Shown here: positions 21,885 to 32,888 of the stretch, in pieces
Layout: each line of letters starts with the position of its first letter
Position numbering within the stretch: the stretch's first letter is position 1
From: Polysphondylium violaceum
Lineage: Eukaryota > Evosea > Eumycetozoa > Dictyosteliales > Dictyosteliaceae
Direction: 5' to 3'
Assembly: GCA_000277445.1 (NCBI GenBank)
Contig: AJWJ01000116.1
Coordinates: 1 to 51,473, forward strand
DNA: 51,473 nt
Made by a program: the position numbers and the translations under genes
The notes under the pieces: model-generated
The model's database searches: none
Told to the model about the DNA's origin: nothing
Seen by the model: only the letters and a program-made list of their open reading frames with translations

Positions 21885-22082
21885 ATATAAATTTTATTTT
21901 TAAAGAACAATAAAAACTATAAATACCCAATGAATTCTTTGAATTCATTAGTCGATTTTTTAATGTATATAAATTCTAAATCTCAACAGTTTATTATTTA
22001 TAGTTTATGGTTGTCCTCGTGTGTTTTCAGTCACAAAACCTTTTAACAAATAATTGGATCAAACCCATTATTTATTAAATCA
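21885..22082 (-). repeat. Dispersed repeat A, copy 2
   Basis: Reverse complement of the repeat at 13800-13998, with the same landmarks in the same internal order (AATAAATAATGGG, ATTATTTGTTAAA, ATAAACTATAAATAAT, AAAATCGACTAATGAATTC, AAGAATTCATTGGGTA). It is oriented with the second tRNA-Lys but lies on the far side of repeat B, the opposite order to copy 1. Confidence 0.6.
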
Positions 22083-22109
22083 TCCATATTTTTAATAGAA
22101 ACTAAAGAT

Positions 22110-22680
22110 AGATACTATCTTTAGTTATGGTCCAATATATGATACACATGAATGACAATAAAACAATAAATACAAAAAGGCTTCCATTGTGGTGAGAAGG
22201 AGTGCGCAAAACCGACTGGATCTGATGATCTTTATTTATTGTTTTTATATAATATTAAATATAAGATTAATATTATGGGACACGACTAATTCCTATTACA
22301 TTGTAATAGGAATAATTAACCATATAAATGAACATTAATCATCTCGGGATTTGAACTCAATTGTGGTCAATCATTTGATTAAATAGGAAAAATCTTTTTA
22401 TAAAAATAAAAATTTGGAAAAATATATATTGGCAATTTATTAATATGATCTATTTTATCTAGAACAAGAAGGTGGACCAAATTTTAATCAAGCCATTTTA
22501 GGTGTTGGACACTTTTCATGTTTTATTCTTTATCATAAAGATACATAGCATTATATAAATTTTTCTCAATTAGATTATTAGAGGATTCAGTTTTGTATTC
22601 ATTTAGTGTATTTCGTCTCACTTGTGTATTCATCATTCATTCCAACCTTTAATACCAACGACCTTAGTCATTGTTATAAA
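22110..22680 (-). repeat. Dispersed repeat B, copy 2
   Basis: Reverse complement of the repeat at 14166-14735. The tRNA-proximal 160 bases are almost identical between copies. Copy 2 has about 90 extra bases (around 22430-22525, with AAATGGCTTGATTAAAATTT) not present in copy 1, and a perfect hairpin CCTATTAC-AAT-GTAATAGG near 22292. The B-box-like GAGTTCAAATCCCGAGATG is kept near 22342. No protein-coding frame. Confidence 0.62.
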
Positions 22681-22750
22681 AACATATTTTATTAATGGAG
22701 ACTCCCGACAAAGGAAACCCGATAAACGAGTAATTTCTATAAAAATGTTT

Positions 22751-22823
22751 CGCCCAAAGGGGGGCTCGAACCCCCGACCACAAGGTTAAAAGCCTTGCGC
22801 TCTACCGACTGAGCTATCTGGGC
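22751..22823 (-). tRNA. tRNA-Lys (UUU), second copy
   Basis: Identical over all 73 bases to the tRNA at 13671-13743, on the opposite strand, with the same TTT anticodon in CAAGG-CTTTTAA-CCTTG. The two genes point toward each other and enclose about 9 kb. The short segment immediately downstream (TCGGG(A/T)TTCCTTTGTCGGGA) and repeats A and B are shared; the upstream flanks are not. Confidence 0.97.
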
Positions 22824-23065
22824 TTATGTTTAATTACTTATAATTATAAATTTTTGAAATAAATTTTTCTTATTTATAAAATTCCAGATAAAACCCTCAG
22901 TTTTCAAATAAAATTCTAAAAATTCCAAGTAAAATCATGGATAAAAATAATAAATCTCAACATCCTCTTTTGAAATGATAAATTAAAAACAAATTTTATT
23001 TTCTTGAACTTTTATCATCACTCATTTATATTTGTTTGCCTATCAAATAATAAACAACACATAAA

Positions 23066-25435
23066 ATGGAAGAACTTGTAAGAACAATGATGATAACAAT
23101 CATTTATAATACTTTCTATTAATACCAGATATGTTGAATATTACAACAGGAAAAATTAAGACAAAAACTATACTCTATTCAAAAGGAGCAGAGTGCTCAA
23201 AAGCTCAGTGAAAGAAATTGTATAGAGATTATCGTAAAAATGTTGGAATTAAAGATGATTGACATTATCCACACACTCAATGGCAAGGAATACATCACAC
23301 CCAAGCAGTTGGAATTGGAGATCAAAGATGAAATACTGAGAAGTGGTGGTCGTGTCAACATCACCGATTTGCAACCACTGCTCAACATTGACATTTCTCA
23401 TATCACAGACTGTGTAAACAAGATTATCAAAAAGGATAAATCGATTCAAATCTATCACGGCGAGATCATGACCACCTATTATCTCGACTCGGTGGTCGAG
23501 GAGATCCAAGAACAGCTACAAGAGGTGGGTAAATTGCACATCAACGATCTATCACTTCGTTTTGACTTGGAGGTTGATTTGTTGACATCGGCCATCAACC
23601 CCCGTCTTGGACGTCTCATCCACGCAGTGTTTGACGCATCTGAGACACTCTACACACAGGCCCACATTGATCGTCACAAGCACAAGGTGATGGGACTCTT
23701 TTCGTCAGTGACCCAGCCCATCATCATTGCCCATCTTGTGCGTCAGTACCAAAGCGGCGACTACCAACTCAACGAGCGTATGGCATTTGGCCAACTTCAA
23801 GAGCTCATTGCCGCCAAACGTATCAACGGCATCATCCAAGGCAAGGGATCTTCGGCCGAGTACATCCCCAGCATCTTTTCGCAATCCAGATCCAAATGGA
23901 TTGAATCATTCTTTAATCAAAACTCTTATATCGCCTATGAATCGCTCACCAAGCTCCAAATCCACGATCCCAAGGCCTATCTCAAACAAACCTTCAAAAA
24001 TGGAGTTGCACTCTCGACCTGCTTTATCGACCAATTGGTCGTGGACAAAGTCGACGACTCTATCACTGAAATCATTGACAATATCGGCTGGCTCGACGTA
24101 TCTCCACTTGTCCCACCACCCCTCTCCAACAAAGACATGGAAATGGTGATCAAAGAGTGTCCAAACATGAAATGCACACCAGAAAAGGCAATTGTTTTGA
24201 ATGAATACTTTGTCGTGAGCACAACATTTATTGATCGTTGTTTTACTCTTTTACAACAGTCTATTCAAGACAAATTGGAAAAACAACAAAAGGCGATGGA
24301 AAATCTTGCCGTATCCAAAGATTCTGTCAAAGATATCAATGAAATTAGCTCACCACCCACCAAGGCTACATCAAATAAAAAAGGAGGCAAAAGTAAACAA
24401 GGAGCTCCAGGAGACCTTGACGATAGTGACGAAGATATTAAACCAACCAAAAAAGGTGGAAATAAGAAAAAAGGTGGAAACAAGAAAAAAAATGATGACA
24501 GTGATGATGATGATCAACCAAACAAAAAAGGTGGAAAGAATCAACAACAACAACAAAAAAAAGTTGATCATTTACAAGAAATTATTCAACTTTTATCAAA
24601 ATGGTATGAAAGTATGGAAGAGGAACTCATTCAATCCCTATCTCAATACCTTAGACCCAAAGTCAACCAAGCCTGGGAGAATATGGTTAAAGAGGCTCGT
24701 GAAAAATTGGAAAATGAAACAATGAAATCAAGAAAACAACAACAACAACAACTTTCAACCCAACTCAACACCCTCTATGCCAATTACCAATTGTTTAAAA
24801 ATGGTATGCAAGAAATGGATGATGAAAAGTCTTTGCCCAATCTCACCAAACATTTATTGAAAACTGTTTGTACAAACATTGCCAACCTATTGGTAGAAAT
24901 CAATGCCAACTACCATATGGTTGAATTTAGCTCTATTGAAACCCCAGCCCAAAGATCAGCCGTACTCCAGTCACTTCCCTCCCAAGTATCCAAATCGTTG
25001 GACAAACTTTTTGCCTCACTCTCTAAATCCTCAATTGAAGAATTCCAAGACACTCTAGACACTGTTTGCACCCACTCTCAAATCAAACTCAAGCAATTGG
25101 ACAAGAAATCCGAGAGAGCATTACTAGACAATCATGAAAAAGAACTCAAGGAACAATTGGCACACGAACAAGATTTTGGCAATCAATTCCAAATCATTGT
25201 CAATCTCTTTTACATTAAACTAAAGAATCACTATGTCTATGCACCACCCAGATCCATTGGCTCACTCGTCTCTGTCATTTGTCAAGACGAAGAAACTGAT
25301 CAAGTATTAAAAGATCAATTAAATACTCTTCATCAAGAGGTTGTCAAGGCCATTGTCAACAAATCAAATTCCACTCTTGAACCTGAAACAACTACCATTT
25401 TAGAAAATATTAAGACTTTATTATTAAAACAATAA
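23066..25435 (+). CDS. ufl1: E3 UFM1-protein ligase 1 (UFL1)
   Basis: Two exons: a 12-base first exon 23066-23077 (MEEL) and 23150-25435; the 72-base intron runs from GTAAGA to ACAACAG. Predicted 765 aa, close to the 794 of human UFL1. Using the downstream ATG at 23240 would lose KLSERNCIEI, which matches the human RLSERNCIEIV. Conserved blocks: HTLNGKEYITPKQLELEI, GGRVNITDLQPLLNIDI, NPRLGRLIHAVFD, HKVMGLFSSVTQPI. A low-complexity KKGG(N)KKK linker at about residues 410-470 replaces the human basic linker. The C-terminal half (LTKHLLKTVCTNIANLLVEI) matches the family. UFL1 transfers UFM1 to targets at the ER in ribosome-associated quality control and autophagy; ATG12, in this same window, belongs to another ubiquitin-like system. 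Confidence 0.95.
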
Positions 25436-25754
25436 ACGAGTAAATTAGACTTGTTTTTTTGAATATTTTAAATTTATTTTTAATATAGAATAATAGTATA
25501 AAGGGAGGAGGGAACAACACCAAACTTTAAGTTGTGGAGTTTTCTATTTCTTTTTTTTTAAAAAATTTTTGATTTTAGATTTTTGAGTTTAGGATACAAG
25601 TGTTGAGTATTGATTGATGATTGATGATTGACCGATTCCAATAAATTAAAATAATAGATCATATATATAACAGAAAAGAATGGCGTTATTATTGAAATTG
25701 ATTTTATGTAATTAATTAATTTGTTGTTGTTTGTTGTTGTTGTTGTTGACAATA
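25436..25754. other. Shared 3' region of converging genes
   Basis: About 320 bases between the stop of UFL1 (plus) and the stop of the PP2A scaffold gene (minus). It contains T and A runs, repeated GATTGATGATTGATGATTGA near 25610 and a TTGTTG array near 25722-25748. No gene is visible. Confidence 0.5.
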
Positions 25755-28205
25755 TTAACATAATTGAAGAGCTTGAGTTGCATAGAATTTTACATCTTTA
25801 TCATAATCTTCTTGGAGTTTAATTAATAATGGTTTAACTCTTGATTGAACGACGGTACTGTCAAGTAATGGAATAACAGTTTGGAAAGTTTTGGCAACAT
25901 TGAATCTAATGTTTGGTACCTTGTCAGTGACCAATTTAGCCAATAATGGGACCATCGAACTGGCGATAACATCACTGCCAACAACGGTGGATAAGACACT
26001 GATTGCAAAGAGGGTGGTCATACGGTAGAGATAGTTTGGATGGGTGTGTAACGATAAAACCTTGGGAATGATATTGTTCTTTGCCCAATCGACACCAAAT
26101 ACCTCTGTCAATTTCTTCAAGTTGTTGGTGGCAGCCTCACGAATGGAAAATACGGGATCACCCAACCAAGTCATGCACAAGTTGCCAAGTTTTTCATCAA
26201 AAAACTCGACACCGAGTTGAGATGCCAACAAGGGGATGTAATCAATGATTGCCAATCTGACTCTCCATTGATGATCTTCAGCCAATTCGACAATAGCTGG
26301 TAACAAAGATTGAGACAACATCTCGATGCCAATGACTTTGCTGACTTGATCTAATTTGGAGATTATGTTTAATCTGACGTCGGGGAAATCATCCTTTAAG
26401 AGTTGTAAAAACAATTCCAACAAATGTTCAAGTGTGTCTTCTTTGCCGAAAATAGGGGCCAAAGACATGATCACTTGAGCAAGAGCTGCTCTGACGTGTT
26501 GGGATGAATCTGTAACTAAATCTTTAATACATGGAAGAATGTTTTTGATATTCATTTCCTTTGGTAAAAGTGAACATACATCAGCAATTCTAAGTGTAGC
26601 TTCAGTACGTACTTCAGCTTCTGTGTCTTTGAGTAATTTAACAAATGCTTGTACTAATTCAGTTTTAGTAATTTCTGGTCCCATTGAATCACATAACTAT
26701 AATGTTAAACAATGTGTTAATATCATATCATATCACATGTGATAGAGAGATTGTGTTAATACTGATGAATACATACTTCTTTAAAGAGACGAGCTACCAT
26801 ATAACGAACTCTCCAAGATTTATCTTGAGAGCTAGATTTAATAGTTGGTAAAATAAGATTAATATTTTCTTCAAGAGTCAACATTGATCCTAATAATGCA
26901 CAGTTCTCAACACCTAATAAACGAACAGAATCTTGTTCATCTGTAGATAAAGATTGGAATAATGGAAGGATCTCAGTCTTGATTGATTCTTTTTCAATTT
27001 GTTTTGAAAAGTTCTATTATTGTTGTTATAGTAGATATAGATAGATTAGTATATAATAGTGAGGATTACCAACATACATCTATAGTATACAAATACATAC
27101 ACCTAAATTAGTGGCAGCAGCTCTTCTAACCATTGGTGTATCATCATGACATAAACCAGTGAATGTCTTTCTGAGTGATTTCTTCATCTCTGGATTTGAT
27201 CTTGGATAGGATACTGTAAAGAGTCCACAAGCAGAGATACGAGAGGTGAACCAATCAGCCTTGGATAAGGTGAAAAGTAAAGGAAGAAAACTTTCTTCAA
27301 ATGCTGAATTTGGTATTTCTGCTGCTATTTTATTTAAAGATTCAACTGCTTTATCTCTGACAACCAATTCTTCAGCTCCTGCTAAAATTTGAAGTGGTGG
27401 TAATAAGAATACTGAATGCTCTGGTCCACCAACAAAATCTGTTAATTTGCCTAATTCCTCTGATAAAGCAACTAAAACTTCATCTTCATCTTCAAGTACA
27501 GAGTCTATTGTTTATATGTTTATGTATATGTGCATATGTATTGTTAGTAAGACTATTATATTTAGGACATATTGCTACTCTTACTCTACTCTTAATACTA
27601 CAACCACTAGTATTACCAATAGAGAGGAATAAGTAAATAAATAAATAAATACCTTGTAGATATGGAATAAGTTCAGTACGAGTACGATCTGGACCTAAAG
27701 CTTTAGCAATTGATTGTAATTTTCTAATAGAGTTTAATCTAATTTGCATATCCTCATTTTTTAATTCATCAATTAAGATTACAATTGGATGACAATCGTC
27801 TGATTCATTCATAGATGCTGTTATATGTATAGTTGTTGTAGTTGTTGTGTTGTTGTTTGGTGGTAATAAAGAGATATATTAGAAATCAAAATCTAGCCTA
27901 TTTTCAACTTCAAATAGTAAAAAAAAAAAACTCACATCAAAAAAAAAGAAAATAAGAAAAAAAAAAAAGGAAAAAAAAAAAAAAAAAAAGAAATAAACAA
28001 AACTCAAATATCTAAATAAAACCTAAATCTATCTTTATCCCAAATATATCTATATCTGTGCATATGAAAGTATGTCTCCTGTGCTGTTGCTGTCTCTGTC
28101 ACTGTGATTGATGGTGGTATTCAGATATTTGTGTTTTTTTTCCTTTCTTCTTTTCTTTTCCCTTCCTTTCCCTATTCAATTCCTTTAGTTAGGAAACTTA
28201 CCCAT
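25755..28205 (-). CDS. pppA: Protein phosphatase 2A scaffold subunit A (PR65)
   Basis: Minus-strand exons: 28205-28202 (ATGG), 27817-27653, 27504-27101, 27013-26777, 26696-25755; introns of 384, 148, 87 and 80 bases. Predicted 583 aa versus 589 in human. The protein is all HEAT repeats: [92 protein letters not shown], then [13 protein letters not shown] and [16 protein letters not shown]. It holds the catalytic C subunit and a regulatory B subunit in the cytosol and at kinetochores. The tiny first exon is inferred: it gives MASMNES.. in frame like human MAAADGDDS. If it is wrong, translation starts at the ATG at 27812. Confidence 0.93.
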
Positions 28206-28495
28206 TTTATTTAATTTTTATAATAAATATCGATATGATGTTGATGTTGATGTTGTTATAATACTGAGTGAGTGGAGTGTCAAGTTTGTTGTTGTTGATC
28301 TATCTAAACTTTACACGATGTTTTGGGATGTGGTGTTATATATACAGGTGGGTGGGTGAGGAGGTGGTGAAGGTGAAATATACAATAATGATAATAACTG
28401 TTGGGGTGGTGTTAGATAATTATTGATGGATGGATGGGTGTTGTTAATTGTTTAGAATGTGATGATGGCCGTCAGGTGAAAATAAAATAAAATAA

Positions 28496-28533
<38 letters not shown>

Positions 28534-28860
28534 AAAAGGGTGGGTGAGGAGTGAGATCAAAAATTAATATAAAAAAAGGGGAGAGTGCAGTTTTGGAGAG
28601 AGGATAAAAAAAAGTTTTTATGAGGCGCACACCACACGCACCCCAACTGTGTAATTTTTATGTATCAAAAAATTTGAAAAAAAAATTTTTACACAAAACA
28701 CATGGCGGCATCAATTGATTTTATGTGGGAGGTGTTTTTCTCTGCTTAATTTTGCATGAGGAATTTTGTATGAGGATTTTTGCTGTGGAGGGTTGTTTTT
28801 TTTTTTTTCTATTTTCGACTTATATTAAATATCGCATACACATACATATATACAATAAAG
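28206..28860. promoter_or_regulatory. Divergent promoter region with long homopolymers
   Basis: About 655 bases between the PP2A-A gene (minus) and the complex III gene (plus). It has a run of about 30 A at 28501-28530, G-rich GGTGGGTGAGGAGGTGGTG near 28350 and GGTGGGTGAGGAGTGAG near 28540, and a GCGCACACCACACGCACCCC stretch near 28624. C/G-rich islands next to A/T runs are typical of dictyostelid promoters. No gene seen. Confidence 0.5.
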
Positions 28861-29215
28861 ATGTCTTTTGCCAACACTATGTACAATCTCGTCACCAAGA
28901 GAAACTCTACTTGGATGGCTGGTGTTATCATCACTGCTTTTGTTTTTGAAACCTCTGTTCACGGTATTGTCGATACTGCTTTTGAAGTTACCAACAAAGG
29001 TGTATGTATACAGATACTAATATCTATCTATTGCAATGAACCAGCAACATGATAATGATGAACATCATATAAGATAATAATAAAAGATAGAGCAATGATG
29101 ATGATATAATGATGAAGATGATGATCAGTATACTAACTATTCTATCATTACACCACTGTAGAAATTATGGAAAGACGTTTATGCTGTTAGAGTTGAAAAA
29201 GGCCTTTCTCAATAA
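28861..29215 (+). CDS. Cytochrome bc1 complex subunit 9 (UQCR10/QCR9 type)
   Basis: Two exons, 28861-29001 and 29162-29215, with a 160-base intron (GTATGT..CTGTAG); 64 aa. MSFANTMYNLVTKRNSTWMAG, then a single membrane span (VIITAFVFETSVHGIVDTAF) and a hydrophilic end with LWKDVYAVRVEKG. The length, the R-N-S-T-W before the helix, the VHGIVDTAFE pattern and the K-LWKD tail match the 7 kDa subunit of mitochondrial complex III, where it contacts the Rieske protein and cytochrome c1. Reading through the intron would give a frame ending in unrelated residues, so splicing is well supported. Confidence 0.88.
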
Positions 29216-29376
29216 ACTAGTTTACAAATAGAAATAATAATTTATATAAATACATACCCACAACCATTTAGCATCATTTATTATTATTTTATATATTTAT
29301 AGCATTCATATCATATCGATACACAAAAGATATATGAGTGAATGGTATTGTAATTTCACATTATCAAACAACAACA
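29216..29376. other. 3' flank of the complex III gene
   Basis: AT-rich DNA with no frame; ends at the start of the granulin-3'-end duplicate. Confidence 0.4.
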
Positions 29377-29630
29377 ACAAACAGATAACAAACACAGGGT
29401 CAACAGGAATCAACAACTATGATCAATCATATCATTATTTATTTCATCACCAAACATGATAATTTAAATAAATACCCTCAACAGCTATTATACCAATACC
29501 AATACCAATACACAAACACAGAGTGGACTAGATTAAACAAGTGATTGAATTGAATTGATTGATTATATTTACATAAAAATCTATTTATTTTAATAATGTT
29601 TACAACTATGATGTTCACAACCATGATGCT
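29377..29630 (-). pseudogene. Duplicated, decayed 3' end of the granulin gene
   Basis: About 250 bases that repeat, in the same direction, the DNA at 30149-30366, which is the last codons and 3' flank of the granulin gene. Shared stretches include ACAAACAGATAACAAACACA, CATGATAATTTAAATAAATA, ATACCCTCAACA and CATAAAAATCTATTTATTTT. The CATGATG repeats that code for the His-Gly-rich tail in the intact gene are partly kept (ACCATGATGCT) but the frame is no longer open. This looks like a leftover of a tandem granulin copy. Confidence 0.55.
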
Positions 29631-29640
29631 AATTTATTTA

Positions 29641-30148
29641 ACATCAATTTGGGTAAAATGACTAATGACTGAGGGTTAGGAAATTTAGAGGGCAAATGTC
29701 AGGAAATCTGTATTCATTTATTGTAAAATCATGTTTGACGGGTAGGGATACGTTACATTGTGAGAACAAGCATTTTAGACTAATCTAAAATGGCTCAATA
29801 TTTGTGAGGGTTGCATCAGCAAATTAGCGCATATGACTTTTTCAGATGAATTTTGCTCAAATTGGATTTGAATGGACATAGGTTTCATTTGAATTCCGAT
29901 GTATGTGATATGATGAGCAAATCAATAAGGGATACAATCAATTTTTTCATAATCTTGTTGTCATTCTTGCAAAAGGCTTCGAACCATTTTGTGACGAGAT
30001 CTAGACTTGGAGATTATAACCAAAAAGAGGGATTGCAATTTTGACAGAGATGTTAATCCTTAATAGATTGTAATCCCTGTGTCATTCCGTTGACATAGAC
30101 CTTAATTTCAGAATAGAGCAAACTGGTGGCTTCAAACATCCTTTTTTT
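29641..30148. other. Unique insert between two granulin 3'-end copies
   Basis: About 510 bases that are less AT-rich than the flanks and lie between the two direct repeats. On the minus strand there are broken coding-like pieces (an ATG near 30140 reads MFEATSLLYSEIKVYVNGM; further on LVTKWFEAFCKNDNKIMKKL). Stops interrupt them. The 63-codon plus-strand frame at 29853-30044 is less convincing. I cannot name the source; it may be an eroded host gene fragment carried in during the duplication. Confidence 0.35.
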
Positions 30149-30328
30149 ACAAACAGATAACAAACACAGGGTTAACTGGAATCGACTACTATGATCAATC
30201 ACCAAACATGATAATTTAAATAAATACCCTCAACACCTATTATACCAATACACACACAGGGAGTGGATTAAACAGGTGATTGAATTGACTTGATTTGATT
30301 ATATTTACATAAAAATCTATTTATTTTA

Positions 30329-30839
30329 TTAATGTTTACCACCATGATGTTTACGACCATGATGCTTACGACCATGATGACGCTTGTGATGATGTTGTTC
30401 TTCGTCATCAGAAGTGGTGGTGGTATCTTTATCTGTGTTTAAATCTTCTTTTGGATGATAAGGTTTAACATTACCTGCTGGAATACAGATTTGGCCTGTA
30501 GATCCACATGAGAATCCTTGTGGACAACAATGTTGACTATTTGATTGAGATTGTTGGTTTGGTGAGATTAGAGTATGTGATTAGTACATGAATGCAATGA
30601 ACAGATAATGATAAGATAATGAAGGTATAGTTACCCATCGCTACAACAAGTGCCTTGTGGAGTTGGGCAGCAAGCATAAACACCACCTTGTACTAAACAG
30701 CAAGTGTTGTCACTTGGACACACTGAACCATCACCACACTTAGTTCCAGTGACATTTGGATCAGTACCATTACTAGTGATTGGTGTTATATATTGAATGG
30801 CATGATAAGGTCTTTTATGATGTTGTTTATCATGATTTC

Positions 30840-30870
<31 letters not shown>

Positions 30871-30960
30871 GTTGTTGTTGTTGTTGTGACTAATATGTAA
30901 TGATTGAGATACAATCATTAATGTAAATAAAAAAACGAGGACTGTCAATGCTTTATTCAT
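30329..30960 (-). CDS. grn: Granulin-domain secreted protein
   Basis: Two exons: 30960-30635 and 30536-30329, intron of 98 bases (GTAACT..AATAG); 177 aa. Signal peptide (MNKALTVLVFLFTLMIVSQS), poly-Asn (about 26-39), then one granulin module with all twelve cysteines: C-x5-C-x5-CC-x8-CC-x6-CC-x5-CC-x5-C-x6-C (KCGDGSVCPSDNTCC, ACCPTPQGTCC, HCCPQGFSC). The intron falls inside the module, and joining the exons restores CC-SDGQH-CC. The C-terminus is His/Lys/Arg/Gly-rich (KRHHGRKHHGRKHHGGKH), perhaps metal-binding. Secreted granulin in D. discoideum acts in starvation and development; orthology is likely but not proven. A degraded copy of its 3' end lies downstream. Confidence 0.92.
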
Positions 30961-31265
30961 TTTCGGGCTTATATGTAGATTTACAATTTCAAAATATCAG
31001 GCACGTCAATGTGTCAATGTAGAAAGGTACGAGGTGGTGTGCGCGCATCCCTATGATCTGTTTTTTTCTGTTGTGAAAAAAAAAAAAATTAAAAAAATTA
31101 AAAAAATTGCAAAGATATTTTTCTTTTGCCAATTCCTTTTCGAAAAGGAATAAAAACATTAGCTCCATAAATGAAAAAACTCATCACTTTCACATTTCCC
31201 TGAAATCGAAAAGGAATTGGTGGTAAAAAGATTTAAGTTGAATGGTTTATTGAATGATTAGCTAA
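30961..31265. promoter_or_regulatory. Upstream region of granulin gene
   Basis: About 305 bases with A runs at 31075-31108 and GTGTGCGCGCATCC near 31037. A pair of reverse-complementary pieces, ATTCCTTTTCGAAAAGGAAT, forms a perfect 20-base palindrome near 31131, and CGAAAAGGAATTGG recurs near 31207. No gene seen. Confidence 0.45.
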
Positions 31266-31835
31266 TTAAAATAAAAAAGTAAACATTAAAATAGCAATAA
31301 AGACCATTAAAGAAAAAGTTGGTTTGATAATTGAAGAATCATTGTAATTTTCATAAGTATATCTTGGAAACATTAAATAACTGCATGTTCTATCTGCCTT
31401 GGACAAGGACATGACAATGGTTTGAGTTCTGATATCCTCATCTAAAGCAAGAGAAAATTGTTGTGTTTTTTGGGTTGGGATGCAAACTGAAATTCTGACA
31501 CCTGCTGGGAATGGGAAATATCTTCCGCCATATTTGAGTTTAAAGTTTTGATTAATATTCTTACCTTGATTATCAACAGCATCAAAGGCGATAGTTATAG
31601 CTTGTCCATAGTTTGAGCTATCAGAGAATTCAATATTAAAGTCTTGGAAAAAAGAGACATTGGTGTTTGTAAAAGTTTGAGTAAAAGAGTTTCCACTCTC
31701 CATTGGATCAAAAGCTTTTGATTGAAGGACATAAGAACCAAATTCATTCTTTTTGTATAAGAAAGCATTTGCAGTAGCCTCGCAAATGTTGATTGCTGCA
31801 AGAGCAATTAAAAGTAATACGACAAAATATTTCAT
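31266..31835 (-). CDS. GPI-anchored surface protein, tandem paralogue 1
   Basis: Intronless, 189 aa from the ATG at 31835. The frame is open 22 codons further up, but that stretch is low-quality and the start at 31835 is followed at once by a signal peptide (MKYFVVLLLIALAAINICEA). The ectodomain is beta-rich with two Cys (SVCIPT, RTCSYLMFPRYTY). The last 20 residues are hydrophobic to the very end (SLMVFIAILMFTFLF), the layout of a GPI-attachment signal after the IIKP spacer. Same architecture and conserved GVRISVC, R-CSY, Y-NY, LKP/IKP motifs as the next gene. Function unknown. Confidence 0.82.
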   Translation of the reverse strand: MKYFVVLLLIALAAINICEATANAFLYKKNEFGSYVLQSKAFDPMESGNSFTQTFTNTNVSFFQDFNIEFSDSSNYGQAITIAFDAVDNQGKNINQNFKLKYGGRYFPFPAGVRISVCIPTQKTQQFSLALDEDIRTQTIVMSLSKADRTCSYLMFPRYTYENYNDSSIIKPTFSLMVFIAILMFTFLF

Positions 31836-31996
31836 TTTTCTATTGTGATGTGTATAAAATTGGTAATGATTAGTTTTTGATCCTAAATTTTTTGGACCCA
31901 AAAAAAAAAAATCATAAAAATAAAAAAATAGATCTTTTCTTTCGAAATACGTATATGGATCAAAAAAAAAAAAAAAAAACCCTAATGTGTATTTAT

Positions 31997-32539
31997 TTAA
32001 AATAAAAAGAAAAGAGCACTGAGTAAAACAATGAAAAGAGTTGGTTTGAGTAAAGTTGAGTCAGAGGAAACATAGTTGATATATGAGTATTTTGGCAAAC
32101 TATAGTATTGGCATGATCTTGTAGGGTCTGGTTTGATGCTCATCATAACAAGGTTTGTGTCGATATCTTGATCTATTCCAAGACCAAAATTAATGGAATT
32201 GGTATTTGGAGCACAAACTGAAATTCTGACACCGCTCTTGGTTGGAACGGTATCGGAATTATCATAAGACATAAACAAGTTTTGAGCCATTGGCTTTAAG
32301 CTATTGGGATCTAGGGCATCAAAGGAAACGATAAAAGCTTTTCCAACATGGGAGTAATCAGTCATTTTTAATTTAAATGTAGACATACCACTTGATGCCA
32401 AAACTACGGTGTAATTGCTCTCTTGATTGAAATCAAAGGTTCCCAAATCTTGGTCTTTTCCTGTGGTGTCTATCAATTTGACACCCAAACAAAGAGTAAC
32501 TGCTGCTAATAATAATAATAATAAACCAATGATTTTCAT
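31997..32539 (-). CDS. GPI-anchored surface protein, tandem paralogue 2
   Basis: Intronless, 180 aa. Signal peptide (MKIIGLLLLLLAAVTLCLG), ectodomain with FDALDPNSLKPMAQNLFMSY and GVRISVCAPNTN, SIKPDPTRSCQYYSLPKYSY, and a hydrophobic C-terminal tail (TLFIVLLSALFFLF) ending at the stop, read as a GPI signal. It shares these blocks with the gene 160 bases downstream (FDAVDNQGKNINQNFKL; GVRISVCIPTQ; DRTCSYLMFPRYTY), so the two arose by tandem duplication. I do not recognise a named family. Confidence 0.82.
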   Translation of the reverse strand: MKIIGLLLLLLAAVTLCLGVKLIDTTGKDQDLGTFDFNQESNYTVVLASSGMSTFKLKMTDYSHVGKAFIVSFDALDPNSLKPMAQNLFMSYDNSDTVPTKSGVRISVCAPNTNSINFGLGIDQDIDTNLVMMSIKPDPTRSCQYYSLPKYSYINYVSSDSTLLKPTLFIVLLSALFFLF

Positions 32540-32880
32540 TTTAAAATCTCTATCTGTATTAAGAAAATGGTCTGAAAAAGAAATCTTGAAAAATTTTAGA
32601 CTTATATATCAAAAAAAAATTTTCTAATTTTCTGAAATTTATAAAAATTAAAATACACTCAATCCTGTTTTCGATTTTTTCTCATCAATAATTTTTATGT
32701 ATAGATTGATTTCTTTTTATTTTGAAAACAAAGATAATTATTTATATACTAATTTCTCTATTGAAACAAACATGATCTTTTTAAGTTTTAAAAACTTAAA
32801 AAGAAATCAAGAGATTTAAATTTTTTTTTTATTTTTTTTTTATTTTTTTTTTTTTTTAATACACATTCAAAACAATCAAA
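32540..32880. promoter_or_regulatory. AT-rich region upstream of GPI paralogue 2
   Basis: About 340 bases, with poly-T runs at 32822-32858. Presumed promoter of the 31997-32539 gene. No frame or RNA gene was seen. Confidence 0.45.
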
Positions 32881-32888
32881 GAAGTTTT

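Noticed and set aside
23727-24149. 140-codon plus-strand frame within UFL1
   Set aside because: Out-of-frame shadow of the UFL1 coding exon.
31836-31901. Upstream start for GPI paralogue 1
   Set aside because: It would bury the signal peptide 22 residues inside; the sister gene starts directly with its signal peptide.
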